Shown one piece after another: positions 1 to 7,859 of a stretch of 64,000 nucleotides of DNA (positions within the stretch are counted from its first letter, which is position 1; every line of letters starts with the position of its first letter). A program made the translations under genes and the position numbers. The notes under the pieces are model-generated. The model did no database searches, had not been told where the DNA came from, and saw only the letters and a program-made list of their open reading frames with translations. This stretch comes from Burkholderiales bacterium 70-64 (GTDB lineage Bacteria; Pseudomonadota; Gammaproteobacteria; Burkholderiales; Burkholderiaceae_E): NCBI GenBank assembly GCA_001898645.1, contig MKUQ01000012.1, positions 1 to 64,000 of the forward strand, in the 5' to 3' direction.

Positions 1-40
1 AACAACTCGCTTCACGGCGCTTGACTCGGAAGACGGTTAC

Positions 41-1183
41 TCAGTCGATGACCGATGCCCGGAAAAGCGCTTCGATCTCGTCCGTGTCCAACCAGGCCGA
101 GAGTGCTTTCGCGGTGTTTTCCCGCGTCACCGGCTGGGGCGGGGTCGGCCTGGCGGAGACCGTACGGCTGAACCGTGGCGCAGGCGCCGGTTGTGTGACG
201 CCGGCAACCTCGACGAAAGTGCCCCGCGCCTCGAGGTGCGGGTGGTTCGGCGCCTCGGACCAGGTCAGCACCGGCGCAAAGCACACATCAGTACCTTCCA
301 GCAATTCGCACCAGTGCTTCCGTGTGTGCTTCATGAATTTGCCGGCGATCACCTCATGGCCGGTCTGCCAACTGGCCCGATCGAGATGCGGTCCGATGGT
401 CGCGGCATCGATTTCCAGCAAGCGGAGCAGTTCCGCATAGAACCTGCCTTCGATCGGACCGATCGAAATCAACTTGCCGTCGGCGCACTCGTAGACATCG
501 TAGAAATGCGCCCCGGTGTCGAGGACATTGTCGCCCCGGACTTCGCTCTGCACACCGGCACCATGCATGCCGTACTGCAGGGTCGCGAGCGATGCCGTGC
601 CGTCGACGATGGCCGCGTCGACCACCTGCCCCTTGCCGGATGAACGCGCTTCGAGCAACGCAGCGAGGATCCCCATTGCCAGGTACATGGATCCACCGCC
701 AAAGTCACCGACGAGATTCAGGGGAACGGACGGCAATTGATTCCGGCGACCAATCGCAGCCAGAACGCCGGTCACCGCCACGTAGTTGATGTCATGGCCC
801 GCCGCATGTGCGAGCGGACCGGTCTGCCCCCAGCCAGTCATGCGGCCGTACACCAGTCTCGGGTTCCTGCCCAGGCAGATGTCCGGCCCCAGACCCAGCC
901 GCTCCATCACGCCGGGCCGGAAACCCTCGATGAGGGCGTCCGCCTTTCCGACGAGATCGAGCACGAGCGAAATGGATTCCGGCCGTTTCAGGTCGACCTC
1001 GATGGAATATCGATTGCGCAACAGGAGGTCGTGCGACAACGGGCGCTGTATTCCCAGCCCCGTAGGCCCCTTGCGAGCTACCCGAAGGACCGTGGCGCCC
1101 ATATCCGCGAGAAGCATCGCACACATGGGGCCCGGGCCGATCCCGGCGAATTCCACGATCCTGATACCAGCCAGAGGCCCCAT
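41..1183 (-). CDS. CaiB/BaiF family CoA-transferase
   Basis: A 380-residue protein of the class III (CaiB/BaiF) family, whose members move CoA between carboxylic acids or racemise 2-methylacyl-CoA. It opens with GPLAGIRIVEF and contains the ADMGATVLRV and DLKRPE segments typical of the fold, with a GMTGWGQTGP-like stretch (here RMTGWGQTGP) near residue 114. The D in GHDINYVAVTG (about residue 130) fits the catalytic region of the family. It is the last gene of a minus-strand operon, 41 bp after a Bug-type binding protein, and an AGGA ribosome site precedes the ATG. With the acyl-CoA ligase upstream it probably activates or transfers CoA on the imported acid. The substrate cannot be read from sequence; an alpha-methylacyl-CoA racemase is the main alternative. 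Confidence 0.88.
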   Translation of the reverse strand: MGPLAGIRIVEFAGIGPGPMCAMLLADMGATVLRVARKGPTGLGIQRPLSHDLLLRNRYSIEVDLKRPESISLVLDLVGKADALIEGFRPGVMERLGLGPDICLGRNPRLVYGRMTGWGQTGPLAHAAGHDINYVAVTGVLAAIGRRNQLPSVPLNLVGDFGGGSMYLAMGILAALLEARSSGKGQVVDAAIVDGTASLATLQYGMHGAGVQSEVRGDNVLDTGAHFYDVYECADGKLISIGPIEGRFYAELLRLLEIDAATIGPHLDRASWQTGHEVIAGKFMKHTRKHWCELLEGTDVCFAPVLTWSEAPNHPHLEARGTFVEVAGVTQPAPAPRFSRTVSARPTPPQPVTRENTAKALSAWLDTDEIEALFRASVID

Positions 1184-1224
1184 TTCGATAGATCCTGCCC
1201 CGCTCGATTTTCCAGCGGGTTACG

Positions 1225-2190
1225 CTAGTAGAGCTTGATCCCGGTGGTCCTGACCAGCTCGTCCCACTTGGCGATCTCGGCCTTCTGGAACTCGCCCAGC
1301 TGCTGCGGTGTACCCCCCTCGACTTCCATCCCGATCGCCGCGGACAGCTGAGCGATCTCGGACGAATCCCGCATCATCTTGTTGACCTCGGCGTTGAGCC
1401 GCTGGACGATGTCCGCCGGCGTGCCCTTGGGGGCGAACAGCGCATACCACACCACCAGATCGTAGCGGGTCAGCCCGAACTCGCCGAACGAGGGGATTTC
1501 CGGAGCGAACCCGGCCCGCTTGTGGCTGGTCACCGCAAGCGCCTTGATCTTGCCCGCGCGGATCTGCGGCATCGAGGGGCCGACGTTCTCGACTGCATAC
1601 TGGATCTGGCCGCCCATGAGGTCGCCGAGCAAGGTGCCGACGTTCTTGTACTGCACCGTCTCGCTCTTGGTGTCGGTCATGCGCCCGATCAGATCGATCC
1701 AGACGCGAGCCGTGGTATTGGATGCGCCGAAGTTGACGGCCCCCGGACTGGATTTCGCGAGCCGGACCAGATCGGACACGGAGCCTGCCGGCGCGGCGTT
1801 GTTCGCAACCAGGATCATGGGCAGCCGCCCCATGAGCACGATCGGAGTCAGGTCCTTGGCCGGATCGAAGGTGAGCTTTTCGTAGAGGCTGACGTTCGCC
1901 GCGAGCGGGCCGTTGCTTCCCATCAGCAGCGTGTAGCCGTCCGGCGCCGCCTTCGCCACCGTGTCCACGCCGATGTTGCCCCCCGCGCCGGGCCGGTTCT
2001 CGACCACGACCGGCTGGCCCAGCCGTTCGGTCAGCAGCTTGCCGACTCCGCGCGCCAGGGTGTCCACCCCGGCTCCGGGGCCGAAGGGGACGATGAGGCG
2101 GATCGGCCTGGAGGGATACTCCTGTCCGAATGCTGCGTGACCGAACAACGCCCCGAATACGAGGGCCAGTGTCAACAACGGCTTCTTCAT
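1225..2190 (-). CDS. Bug/TctC family periplasmic solute-binding protein
   Basis: A 321-residue extracytoplasmic receptor of the tripartite tricarboxylate transporter (TTT) family, the Bug proteins greatly expanded in Bordetella and relatives. It has a cleavable signal peptide (residues 1 to about 22, ending AAFGQ), then YPSRPIRLIVPFGPGAG and the RLGQPVVVENRPGAGG motif typical of the family. A strong GGAGGAG ribosome site sits just before the ATG, so the start is firm. It lies 24 bp after the acyl-CoA ligase gene and is one of two Bug genes in this operon; no TctA/TctB membrane genes are visible, as is usual for orphan Bug proteins. The ligand is probably a carboxylate and the same compound the operon degrades, but that is inference. 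Confidence 0.93.
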   Translation of the reverse strand: MKKPLLTLALVFGALFGHAAFGQEYPSRPIRLIVPFGPGAGVDTLARGVGKLLTERLGQPVVVENRPGAGGNIGVDTVAKAAPDGYTLLMGSNGPLAANVSLYEKLTFDPAKDLTPIVLMGRLPMILVANNAAPAGSVSDLVRLAKSSPGAVNFGASNTTARVWIDLIGRMTDTKSETVQYKNVGTLLGDLMGGQIQYAVENVGPSMPQIRAGKIKALAVTSHKRAGFAPEIPSFGEFGLTRYDLVVWYALFAPKGTPADIVQRLNAEVNKMMRDSSEIAQLSAAIGMEVEGGTPQQLGEFQKAEIAKWDELVRTTGIKLY

Positions 2191-2214
2191 GCTCTCCTCC
2201 GTATGATCGGGAGC

Positions 2215-3732
2215 TCAGGCTCCCAGAAAGGCTTCCCGCATCAATTTCCTGGAGATCTTGCCGACCGCGCTCTTCGGAAGCGAGTCGAAGACAAGCTGCA
2301 CCTTGCTCGGCTTCATATAGGAGCCGATCTCCTTCGCGACCAGGGACATGATGTCCCGGTCGGTGACCTTGCTGCCGCGCTTGACCTGGCATACCGCCAC
2401 CGGGGTCTCTCCCCATTTCTTGTCCGGAATGCCGAAGACGCAGACCTCCAGGACGTCCGGATGGCCGGATATGATCTTCTCCAGCTCTCCCGGATAGATG
2501 TTGTGGCCGCCGGAGATGATCATCTCCCCCACCCGGTCCGTGAGGTACAGATATCCGTTCTTGTCGATCCTGCCCAGGTCTCCGGTCCTGATCCATCCGT
2601 TGACGACCTTCCTGGCCGTTTCCACCGGGTCCATCCAATAGGCGTCCATCTGGCCGTCGCATTTGCCGACGACCTCGCCGACTTCCCCGACCGGCAGGAC
2701 GTTTCCTTCCTCGTCCCAGATCTCCACGTCGGCACACGGAAGCGGCTTGCCGACCGCTTTCATCGGCTCCGATCCGCTCACGACCGCGAACCATGCCTCG
2801 GGCCCCATTCCTGCCAGGGGCACCGCCTCGTTGGTTCCATACGTCTGATGGAGAACCCTTCGGCCGAAGACTTCCTCGGCCTTGAGCAGGGTATTGATGC
2901 CGACCGGCGCCGATCCGATGGCCAGGCTCCTCAGCGCGCTCCAGTCATGGTTCGACGCGTTGTCGGTGTTCGCCACCATGTTCAGCAGCGTGGGCGGCAT
3001 GAACGAGTGGACCACCTTCTCCCGACTCATCAGCGTCACGATCTCGGTGGGCTCGAGGCCGGACCCGAGGATCTGCCTTGCGCCCTGGGCCCATGCCGGC
3101 AGGAAGTAATAGGCGGACGCGTGGCTCAGCGGCGCCATGTGCAGCATCGTATCGCCGGTGCGAATGCGCGGCTTGAACGACAAGGTGTCTCGCCCGATCG
3201 AGATCCACTGGCGATGCGTATTGGGTATTCCCTTGGATTCGCCGGTCGTCCCGCCGGTGAACTTGATCACGCATAGATCGTTCTCGCTGATCGGCGCGTG
3301 GCCTTCTTCCTCGGGCTGCCTCGCCAGCCATTTCTCGTACCCGCCGTCGGCGACGACGATTTCCTTCAGGAACGGGTTTTCCGCTCTTGCCCTGTCCAAC
3401 TCCGGAGGGGCGTCTCCGGATGCCAGCACGATCCGGCATCCGGACTTGCCGATCATCTGGAGATGCCGATCGACGCTGTTTCTCCAGTACAGCGGCACCC
3501 GGACGAAATTCCCGATGGCGCATGCAAGATACAGATCGACACCCAGAATGGTGTTGTCATCCAGCATGCCCACCCGGTCGCCCGGCAACAATCCGATCGA
3601 CCGGAGTCCGTTGTAGCAGCGCAATCCCCTGCGCCAGCATTCCTCGAACGTATATTCCCTGCCGCCGACCACGACCGCCGGTAGACCTGCGTAATAGCTC
3701 GCGCCCCGGCGCAAGATCGATCTGACATCCAT
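2215..3732 (-). CDS. Class I adenylate-forming acyl-CoA ligase (AMP-binding)
   Basis: A 505-residue AMP-dependent synthetase/ligase. The P-loop-like core motif FTGGTTGESKG lies at about residues 158-168, a YGTNEAVP segment holds the A5 region, RTGDLGRIDKNGYLYLTDR is the hinge region, and the C-terminal PKSAVGKISRK carries the catalytic lysine. It would activate a carboxylic acid to its acyl-AMP and then acyl-CoA in the cytoplasm. It lies mid-operon between a hotdog thioesterase gene and a Bug receptor gene, which suggests CoA activation of an imported acid. The substrate is unknown; fatty, aromatic or branched acids are all possible. Confidence 0.92.
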   Translation of the reverse strand: MDVRSILRRGASYYAGLPAVVVGGREYTFEECWRRGLRCYNGLRSIGLLPGDRVGMLDDNTILGVDLYLACAIGNFVRVPLYWRNSVDRHLQMIGKSGCRIVLASGDAPPELDRARAENPFLKEIVVADGGYEKWLARQPEEEGHAPISENDLCVIKFTGGTTGESKGIPNTHRQWISIGRDTLSFKPRIRTGDTMLHMAPLSHASAYYFLPAWAQGARQILGSGLEPTEIVTLMSREKVVHSFMPPTLLNMVANTDNASNHDWSALRSLAIGSAPVGINTLLKAEEVFGRRVLHQTYGTNEAVPLAGMGPEAWFAVVSGSEPMKAVGKPLPCADVEIWDEEGNVLPVGEVGEVVGKCDGQMDAYWMDPVETARKVVNGWIRTGDLGRIDKNGYLYLTDRVGEMIISGGHNIYPGELEKIISGHPDVLEVCVFGIPDKKWGETPVAVCQVKRGSKVTDRDIMSLVAKEIGSYMKPSKVQLVFDSLPKSAVGKISRKLMREAFLGA

Positions 3733-3804
3733 ATGAGACCCCTGCCGCGCCTTCAGAATCCACGGAATCGCCGGTCGACCATTCCGTCCCCCGCATCCCG
3801 TCCC

Positions 3805-4209
3805 CTATTCGGTCCTCCCCGGGGGCGGACGGAACTTCGCCTTCGGGGCGATCGCACGCGCATGCGTGGCTCGCGCGACGAGCGTGTCCCCCTCGAACGA
3901 CTCGACCTGCAGCTCGATGCGCCGGCCCGATACCTGCCGCACGGTGGCCCGCGTCACGATCTCGGCGCCGGCGTAGGACGGCTGCAGGTGCTCGAACGTC
4001 ATCCGGATCCCCACCGAGGTCAGGTCATCGGGAAGGTCACGTTCGACCAGCTGCAGGCTGGCGATCTCCATCAGGGACACCACGGCCGGCGACGCGAGCA
4101 CCACGATGTCCGGCTTTCCGTAGCGGGGGGTGAGCAGGGAATCGTCGACCGTCCTGACGACATCCAGGCTCTCGCCCTCGGCCGGCAGCTTCAGTTCTCC
4201 GGCGCTCAT
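3805..4209 (-). CDS. Hotdog-fold thioesterase, FlK-like
   Basis: A 134-residue single hotdog domain. The pattern of a short N-terminal segment, TPRYGKPDIVVLASPAVVSL, then EIASLQLVERDLPDD, TSVGIRMTFEHLQPS and GAEIVTRATVRQVSGRR resembles the fluoroacetyl-CoA-specific thioesterase family (FlK), where the T.SVG...H..P segment supplies active-site residues. Its ATG overlaps the stop of nothing upstream, but its stop side follows the MaoC-like gene closely and its start overlaps the MaoC stop by 4 bp (ATGA), so translation of the two is probably coupled. It likely hydrolyses an acyl-CoA intermediate or rescues trapped CoA. It is unlikely to be truly fluoroacetate-specific. Confidence 0.8.
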   Translation of the reverse strand: MSAGELKLPAEGESLDVVRTVDDSLLTPRYGKPDIVVLASPAVVSLMEIASLQLVERDLPDDLTSVGIRMTFEHLQPSYAGAEIVTRATVRQVSGRRIELQVESFEGDTLVARATHARAIAPKAKFRPPPGRTE

Positions 4210-5231
4210 GCCGACACCCTCCTCTCGTCCGTGACGGCCTTCACCGTCGCCTCGCCGGTTCCCTTGACGACCCCTTCGTCGTCGACCAGCCAGAGCTGGA
4301 TCCTCGCGGCGCCATCACGGATCGAGTGAACCCTGCTGAAGCTGGTCAGCGTCTCGTTCGGATACACCGCCCGGCGCTGCACGTTCTCGTAGTCGCTGAT
4401 CCACCAGCCGGGCCCGAGCGATTCCTCGAGCGCGGCGACCATCACCGAGGCCAGCTGCGGACCCGCCACGATGTTCCGGCCGCCGCCGTAGCGGTGCGAC
4501 CTGGCGAAGTCCGGGTCGTAGTGCGTCGGCGAGTACTCGTCCACCGCCGCCAGCCAGCCCATCATCGACATCCAGGTGAACGTCGGATGGCGCTTCAGGT
4601 GGGTGGTCTGGTCGACCTTGAAGGCGGATTCGACGTCCGTCGCGCGCAACCAGGTCGGCGCCCCGGCATCGGGCGGGAGGGTGGCCCGGGTCTCGACCGG
4701 GGACGTGAGCACCCCGGATTCGCCGAAATCGAGGGCGATCGCCTTGCGGATCAGCCGCGCCGCCAGCTCGTTGCGCTGGTTGTACATGCGCCACTCGTCG
4801 CTGAAGAACTCCAGCTCGCCGTGGCGGCCGGTCTTCCTGTAGCTCGGCAGGATCGTCGCGGTGACGGCGAGGACGTCTCCGCTCAGGATCGGGCGATGGT
4901 AGTGAAAATCGTCGCCGGCATGGAGCTGCGCACGACCGGACGGCAGCCCGGTGATGATCGTCTGCTCGTAGACCCGGTAGGTGCGCGTGTTGTTGAGCAG
5001 GTAGAACAGGTAGGCGTGCGGCGCCTCGATCGGGCCCCGGTGGGCGCCGGAGGACAGGCGCCAGTCGTGCGCCGCCCCGCACGCGTAGGCCACCTGCTCG
5101 ATCGATTTCTGGTCGACGACGAACAGGTACGGCTCCGAGGTCCGTCCGACGTAGGACTCCGAGCGGCCGCTCTTCGCGTAATCCACCAGCAGGCTTTGAA
5201 CGCCGGAGGTTTTCTTACCGATGTAGTGCAT
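4206..5231 (-). CDS. Double-hotdog MaoC-like acyl-CoA hydratase
   Basis: About 341 residues with two hotdog halves: an N-terminal FAS1-type dehydratase-like half (AHRGPIEAPHAYLFYLL, then LHAGDDFHYHRPILSGD) and a C-terminal MaoC-like half (YSPTHYDPDFARSHRYGG, then IVAGPQLASVMV). The second half carries the D-x4-H-like hydratase motif region. An ATG at 5231 with an AAGGA site about six bases upstream fits better than a TTG two codons earlier. It starts 28 bp after the Bug gene of the same operon and overlaps the thioesterase gene. The likely reaction is hydration of an enoyl-CoA or a methylfumaryl/mesaconyl-type CoA ester. The substrate remains open. Confidence 0.82.
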   Translation of the reverse strand: MHYIGKKTSGVQSLLVDYAKSGRSESYVGRTSEPYLFVVDQKSIEQVAYACGAAHDWRLSSGAHRGPIEAPHAYLFYLLNNTRTYRVYEQTIITGLPSGRAQLHAGDDFHYHRPILSGDVLAVTATILPSYRKTGRHGELEFFSDEWRMYNQRNELAARLIRKAIALDFGESGVLTSPVETRATLPPDAGAPTWLRATDVESAFKVDQTTHLKRHPTFTWMSMMGWLAAVDEYSPTHYDPDFARSHRYGGGRNIVAGPQLASVMVAALEESLGPGWWISDYENVQRRAVYPNETLTSFSRVHSIRDGAARIQLWLVDDEGVVKGTGEATVKAVTDERRVSA

Positions 5232-5259
5232 GGTCAATCCTTTTCGAGGGGAGGCCTCG

Positions 5260-6222
5260 TCACTCCGGCTTCATTCCGAGGTCCCTGACCAGTTGCCCCC
5301 ACTTGTCCGTCTCGACCGCGAGGAACTTGCGGAACTCCTCCGGAGTGCCTCCGCCCGCGATCGCGCCGGCCGTGGTCAGCTTCTCCACGGTGTCGGGCGA
5401 GCGCAGCGCCCAGGTGATCTCGTCGGCGAGCTTCCGGACGATCGCGCTCGGCGTTCCGCTCGGGGCGAAGACGCCGTACCAGGCCGCCGCTTCGTAGCCC
5501 GCGAGCCCCTGCTCCATCATGGTCGGGGTATCCGGCAGCCACGGCACCCGCTTCGCGGAAGTGACCGCGAGGGCCTTCAGCTTCCCGGACTTGACGTGCT
5601 GCAGCGCCCCGTTGTCGAACATCATCGACACCCGCCCCGCGATCAGGTCGAGGTGCGCCGGCGCGCTTCCCTTGTAGGGAATGTGGTTGAGCTTCAGGCC
5701 GGCCATCTTCCCGAACAGCTCGCCCGACAGGTGCGTGGAGGTGGCCTGGCCGGTCGAGGCGAACGAGACCGACCCCGGCTCGGCGCGGGCCAGCTTGATC
5801 AGGTCGCCGAGCGAATTGACCGGCAGGCCGGGATACACCACGAGCACGTTCGGAATCGTCGCCATCAGCGTCACCGGCACGAGGTCCTTGGCGGTGTCGT
5901 ACGGAAGCTTGGCGATCAGCATCGGGTTCAGCGCGTACGGCATCGCCGTGAGAAGGACGGTCTGTCCATCCGGCGCCGCCTTGGCGACCATGTCGGTCGC
6001 GATGACCGTATTGGCGCCCGGCTTGTTCTCGACGATCACCGGGACGCCCCAGCGCTCGTTCAGCTTCGCCGCCACCAGCCTCGCCTGGAGGTCGGTGGCG
6101 CCACCCGGCGGGTAGGCGACGATGATGCGCACGGGCTTGGTCGGCCACGCCTGCGCGCTCGCCGACAGCGGCACCAGCAAGGAAAGCGCTGCGGCGAGAA
6201 GGGCTGCAACGGCTCGGATCAT
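5260..6222 (-). CDS. Bug/TctC family periplasmic solute-binding protein
   Basis: The second Bug receptor of this operon, about 320 residues from an ATG at 6222, which is preceded by a clear AGGAGA site; a longer reading frame exists upstream but lacks that support. The signal peptide is residues 1 to about 24 (ends SASAQA), followed by WPTKPVRIIVAYPPGGATD and RWGVPVIVENKPGANT, the family hallmarks. It is the first gene of the minus-strand operon and diverges from the LysR gene. The 132-bp gap between them holds two palindromes that could be operators. Its ligand is presumably the operon's inducer or substrate. Confidence 0.93.
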   Translation of the reverse strand: MIRAVAALLAAALSLLVPLSASAQAWPTKPVRIIVAYPPGGATDLQARLVAAKLNERWGVPVIVENKPGANTVIATDMVAKAAPDGQTVLLTAMPYALNPMLIAKLPYDTAKDLVPVTLMATIPNVLVVYPGLPVNSLGDLIKLARAEPGSVSFASTGQATSTHLSGELFGKMAGLKLNHIPYKGSAPAHLDLIAGRVSMMFDNGALQHVKSGKLKALAVTSAKRVPWLPDTPTMMEQGLAGYEAAAWYGVFAPSGTPSAIVRKLADEITWALRSPDTVEKLTTAGAIAGGGTPEEFRKFLAVETDKWGQLVRDLGMKPE

Positions 6223-6293
6223 GGCGGGTCTCCTGTCCAAGAGAGGGTTCAATCGACACATTCGAAGCGTTCTTCCGATCGCCGGCCCAGACC

Positions 6294-6308
6294 ATACGGC
6301 AGTCGTAT
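6294..6308. promoter_or_regulatory. Candidate LysR operator, proximal to the Bug operon
   Basis: A 15-bp interrupted palindrome, ATACG-N5-CGTAT, containing the T-N11-A spacing of LysR-type boxes (T at 6295, A at 6307). It lies 72-86 bp upstream of the first catabolic-operon ATG and shares both arms with the palindrome at 6342-6356. Confidence 0.6.
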
Positions 6309-6341
6309 CGACGGAACTAGGCAGCGGCCCGTTTAGCTGGT

Positions 6342-6356
6342 ATACGTTTTACGTAT
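6342..6356. promoter_or_regulatory. Candidate LysR operator overlapping the regulator start codon
   Basis: A perfect 15-bp palindrome, ATACGT-TTT-ACGTAT, with T-N11-A spacing (T at 6343, A at 6355). It runs into the ATG of the LysR gene at 6355, so bound regulator would block its own transcription or translation. Its centre is 48 bp from that of the sister site at 6294-6308. Confidence 0.65.
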
Positions 6357-7266
6357 GACAGACAGCCGGCCCAATCTCGAGGCCCTTCGGCTCTTCGTGA
6401 AAGTGGCCGAACTGGGCAACCTGTCGCATGCGGCAGCCGTCATCGGCACCACGCAACCGTCCGTGAGCCGGGCGCTGCGCGCGCTCGAGGACAGCCTGCA
6501 GGCGGCGCTCTTTCACCGCACCGGCCGCGGCGTGAAGCTCACGGAGGTCGGCGAGCAGACCCTGCTGAGGGCCCGGGCGCTGCTGGCCCATGCCGACCAG
6601 TTCTCGGCCGACATCCGCGACCAGACGCGCACGCCGACCGGCACGGTGACGGTGGCGCTCCTGACCATGTACATGCAGATGCTGGCCGCCGACCTCTTCG
6701 AGGAGGTGCGCCGGCAGTTTCCCGGCATCGTGCTGCGCCTGCTGGAGAGCTTCAGCGTGCAGCACGAGGACTGGCTGTCGAACGGCTGGGTCGACATCGC
6801 GCTGGTCACCCGCTATCGCAGGACGGGCCTGGACAAGCAGGAGGTGCTCGCCACGTCGGACGTGATGGTGGTGGGCAACCCCGATCTCGGGGAAAAGGGC
6901 GACGAGCTGCCCTTCCAGGCACTGGCATCGATACCGCTGGTGCTGCCGGCCTCGCCGAACGGACTGCGACTCTGCGTCGACGAGGAAGCCCGCCGCCGCG
7001 GGTTCCGCCTGAACGTCGTGCTCGAGGCCGACTCGGTCGAAGCCCAGCACGCGATCATCTCGCGCGAGCGCTGCTACGCGCTCTGGAGCGAAAACTCAGT
7101 GCGGCTGCAGCGATTCGACGCGTCTTTTGCGGCGCGCCGCATCATCGATCCCAGGCTGCCCCGCAGCGTGATGATGAAGACCACGACCCACCACCCGCTC
7201 AGCCGCGCGTCGCGCGAGGTCGCGCGGATCCTGCGTCGCCTGGTCCTCGCGGTCCATGCCTCGTAG
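6355..7266 (+). CDS. LysR-family transcriptional regulator of the divergent catabolic operon
   Basis: A 303-residue LysR regulator. The N-terminal winged helix-turn-helix (about residues 8-66) reads LFVKVAELGNLSHAAAVIG then TQPSVSRALRALE, followed by a coiled linker and a substrate-binding domain. It diverges from the Bug-first operon, the classic arrangement for a LysR protein that senses a pathway intermediate. No convincing ribosome site precedes the ATG, and the operator palindrome covers the start, so translation may be weak, leaderless or autoregulated. It converges with pgsA after a gap of only 8 bp, with no visible terminator. Confidence 0.92.
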   Translation: MTDSRPNLEALRLFVKVAELGNLSHAAAVIGTTQPSVSRALRALEDSLQAALFHRTGRGVKLTEVGEQTLLRARALLAHADQFSADIRDQTRTPTGTVTVALLTMYMQMLAADLFEEVRRQFPGIVLRLLESFSVQHEDWLSNGWVDIALVTRYRRTGLDKQEVLATSDVMVVGNPDLGEKGDELPFQALASIPLVLPASPNGLRLCVDEEARRRGFRLNVVLEADSVEAQHAIISRERCYALWSENSVRLQRFDASFAARRIIDPRLPRSVMMKTTTHHPLSRASREVARILRRLVLAVHAS

Positions 7267-7274
7267 CCGACCGC

Positions 7275-7856
7275 TCAGGACTGGCTGGGGTGCCGGCCGC
7301 CGTCGCGCAGCGCCGGCCATGCCCGGCGCAGGTAGTACAGCATCGACCAGACGGTCAGCACCGCGGCGACCCAGATCAGCCAGGTGCCGGGCAGGCGGGT
7401 GTGGAACAGGCCGTCGATGCGCTCGTCGTAGAGCAGCATCGGGATCGCCACCAGCTGCGCCGTGGTCTTGAGCTTGCCGATCGAGTGCACCGCCACGCTG
7501 GCGTGCGCGCCCATCTGCGCCATCCATTCGCGCAGCGCCGAGATGGTGAGCTCGCGCCCGATGATGATGACCGCGACCACGGCATCGAGACGGCCGAGCG
7601 CCACCAGCATCACCAGCGCCACGCACACGATGAGCTTGTCGGCGACCGGGTCGAGGAAGGCGCCGAAGGCCGAGGTCTGCCCGAGCCGGCGCGCCAGCCA
7701 GCCGTCGAGCCAGTCGGTGAGCGCGGCCGCCACGAACAGCACGGTGGCCGAGACGTTCTGCGCTTCGCGCCCGATCGGCAGGTAGAACACCCCGATCAGC
7801 AGCGGGATGGCCAGCACCCGCGTCCAGGTGAGCAGCGTCGGGAGGTTCAAGGGCAT
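7275..7856 (-). CDS. pgsA: CDP-diacylglycerol-glycerol-3-phosphate 3-phosphatidyltransferase
   Basis: A 193-residue integral membrane enzyme that makes phosphatidylglycerol phosphate from CDP-diacylglycerol and glycerol-3-phosphate. The CDP-alcohol phosphotransferase signature D-x2-DG-x2-AR-x8-G-x3-D-x3-D is intact, running from TDWLDGWLARR to GAFLDPVADK at about residues 46-72. Several hydrophobic helices are evident (residues 7-27, 75-100, 140-180). It starts 3 bp after the uvrC stop codon, the uvrC-pgsA pairing seen in many proteobacteria. The tRNA genes that often follow pgsA in relatives are not present. Confidence 0.96.
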   Translation of the reverse strand: MPLNLPTLLTWTRVLAIPLLIGVFYLPIGREAQNVSATVLFVAAALTDWLDGWLARRLGQTSAFGAFLDPVADKLIVCVALVMLVALGRLDAVVAVIIIGRELTISALREWMAQMGAHASVAVHSIGKLKTTAQLVAIPMLLYDERIDGLFHTRLPGTWLIWVAAVLTVWSMLYYLRRAWPALRDGGRHPSQS

Positions 7857-7859
7857 GGG

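Noticed and set aside
7267-7274. tRNA genes next to pgsA
   Set aside because: Many relatives have tRNAs after uvrC-pgsA, but only 8 bp separate pgsA from the LysR gene here and no cloverleaf is seen.
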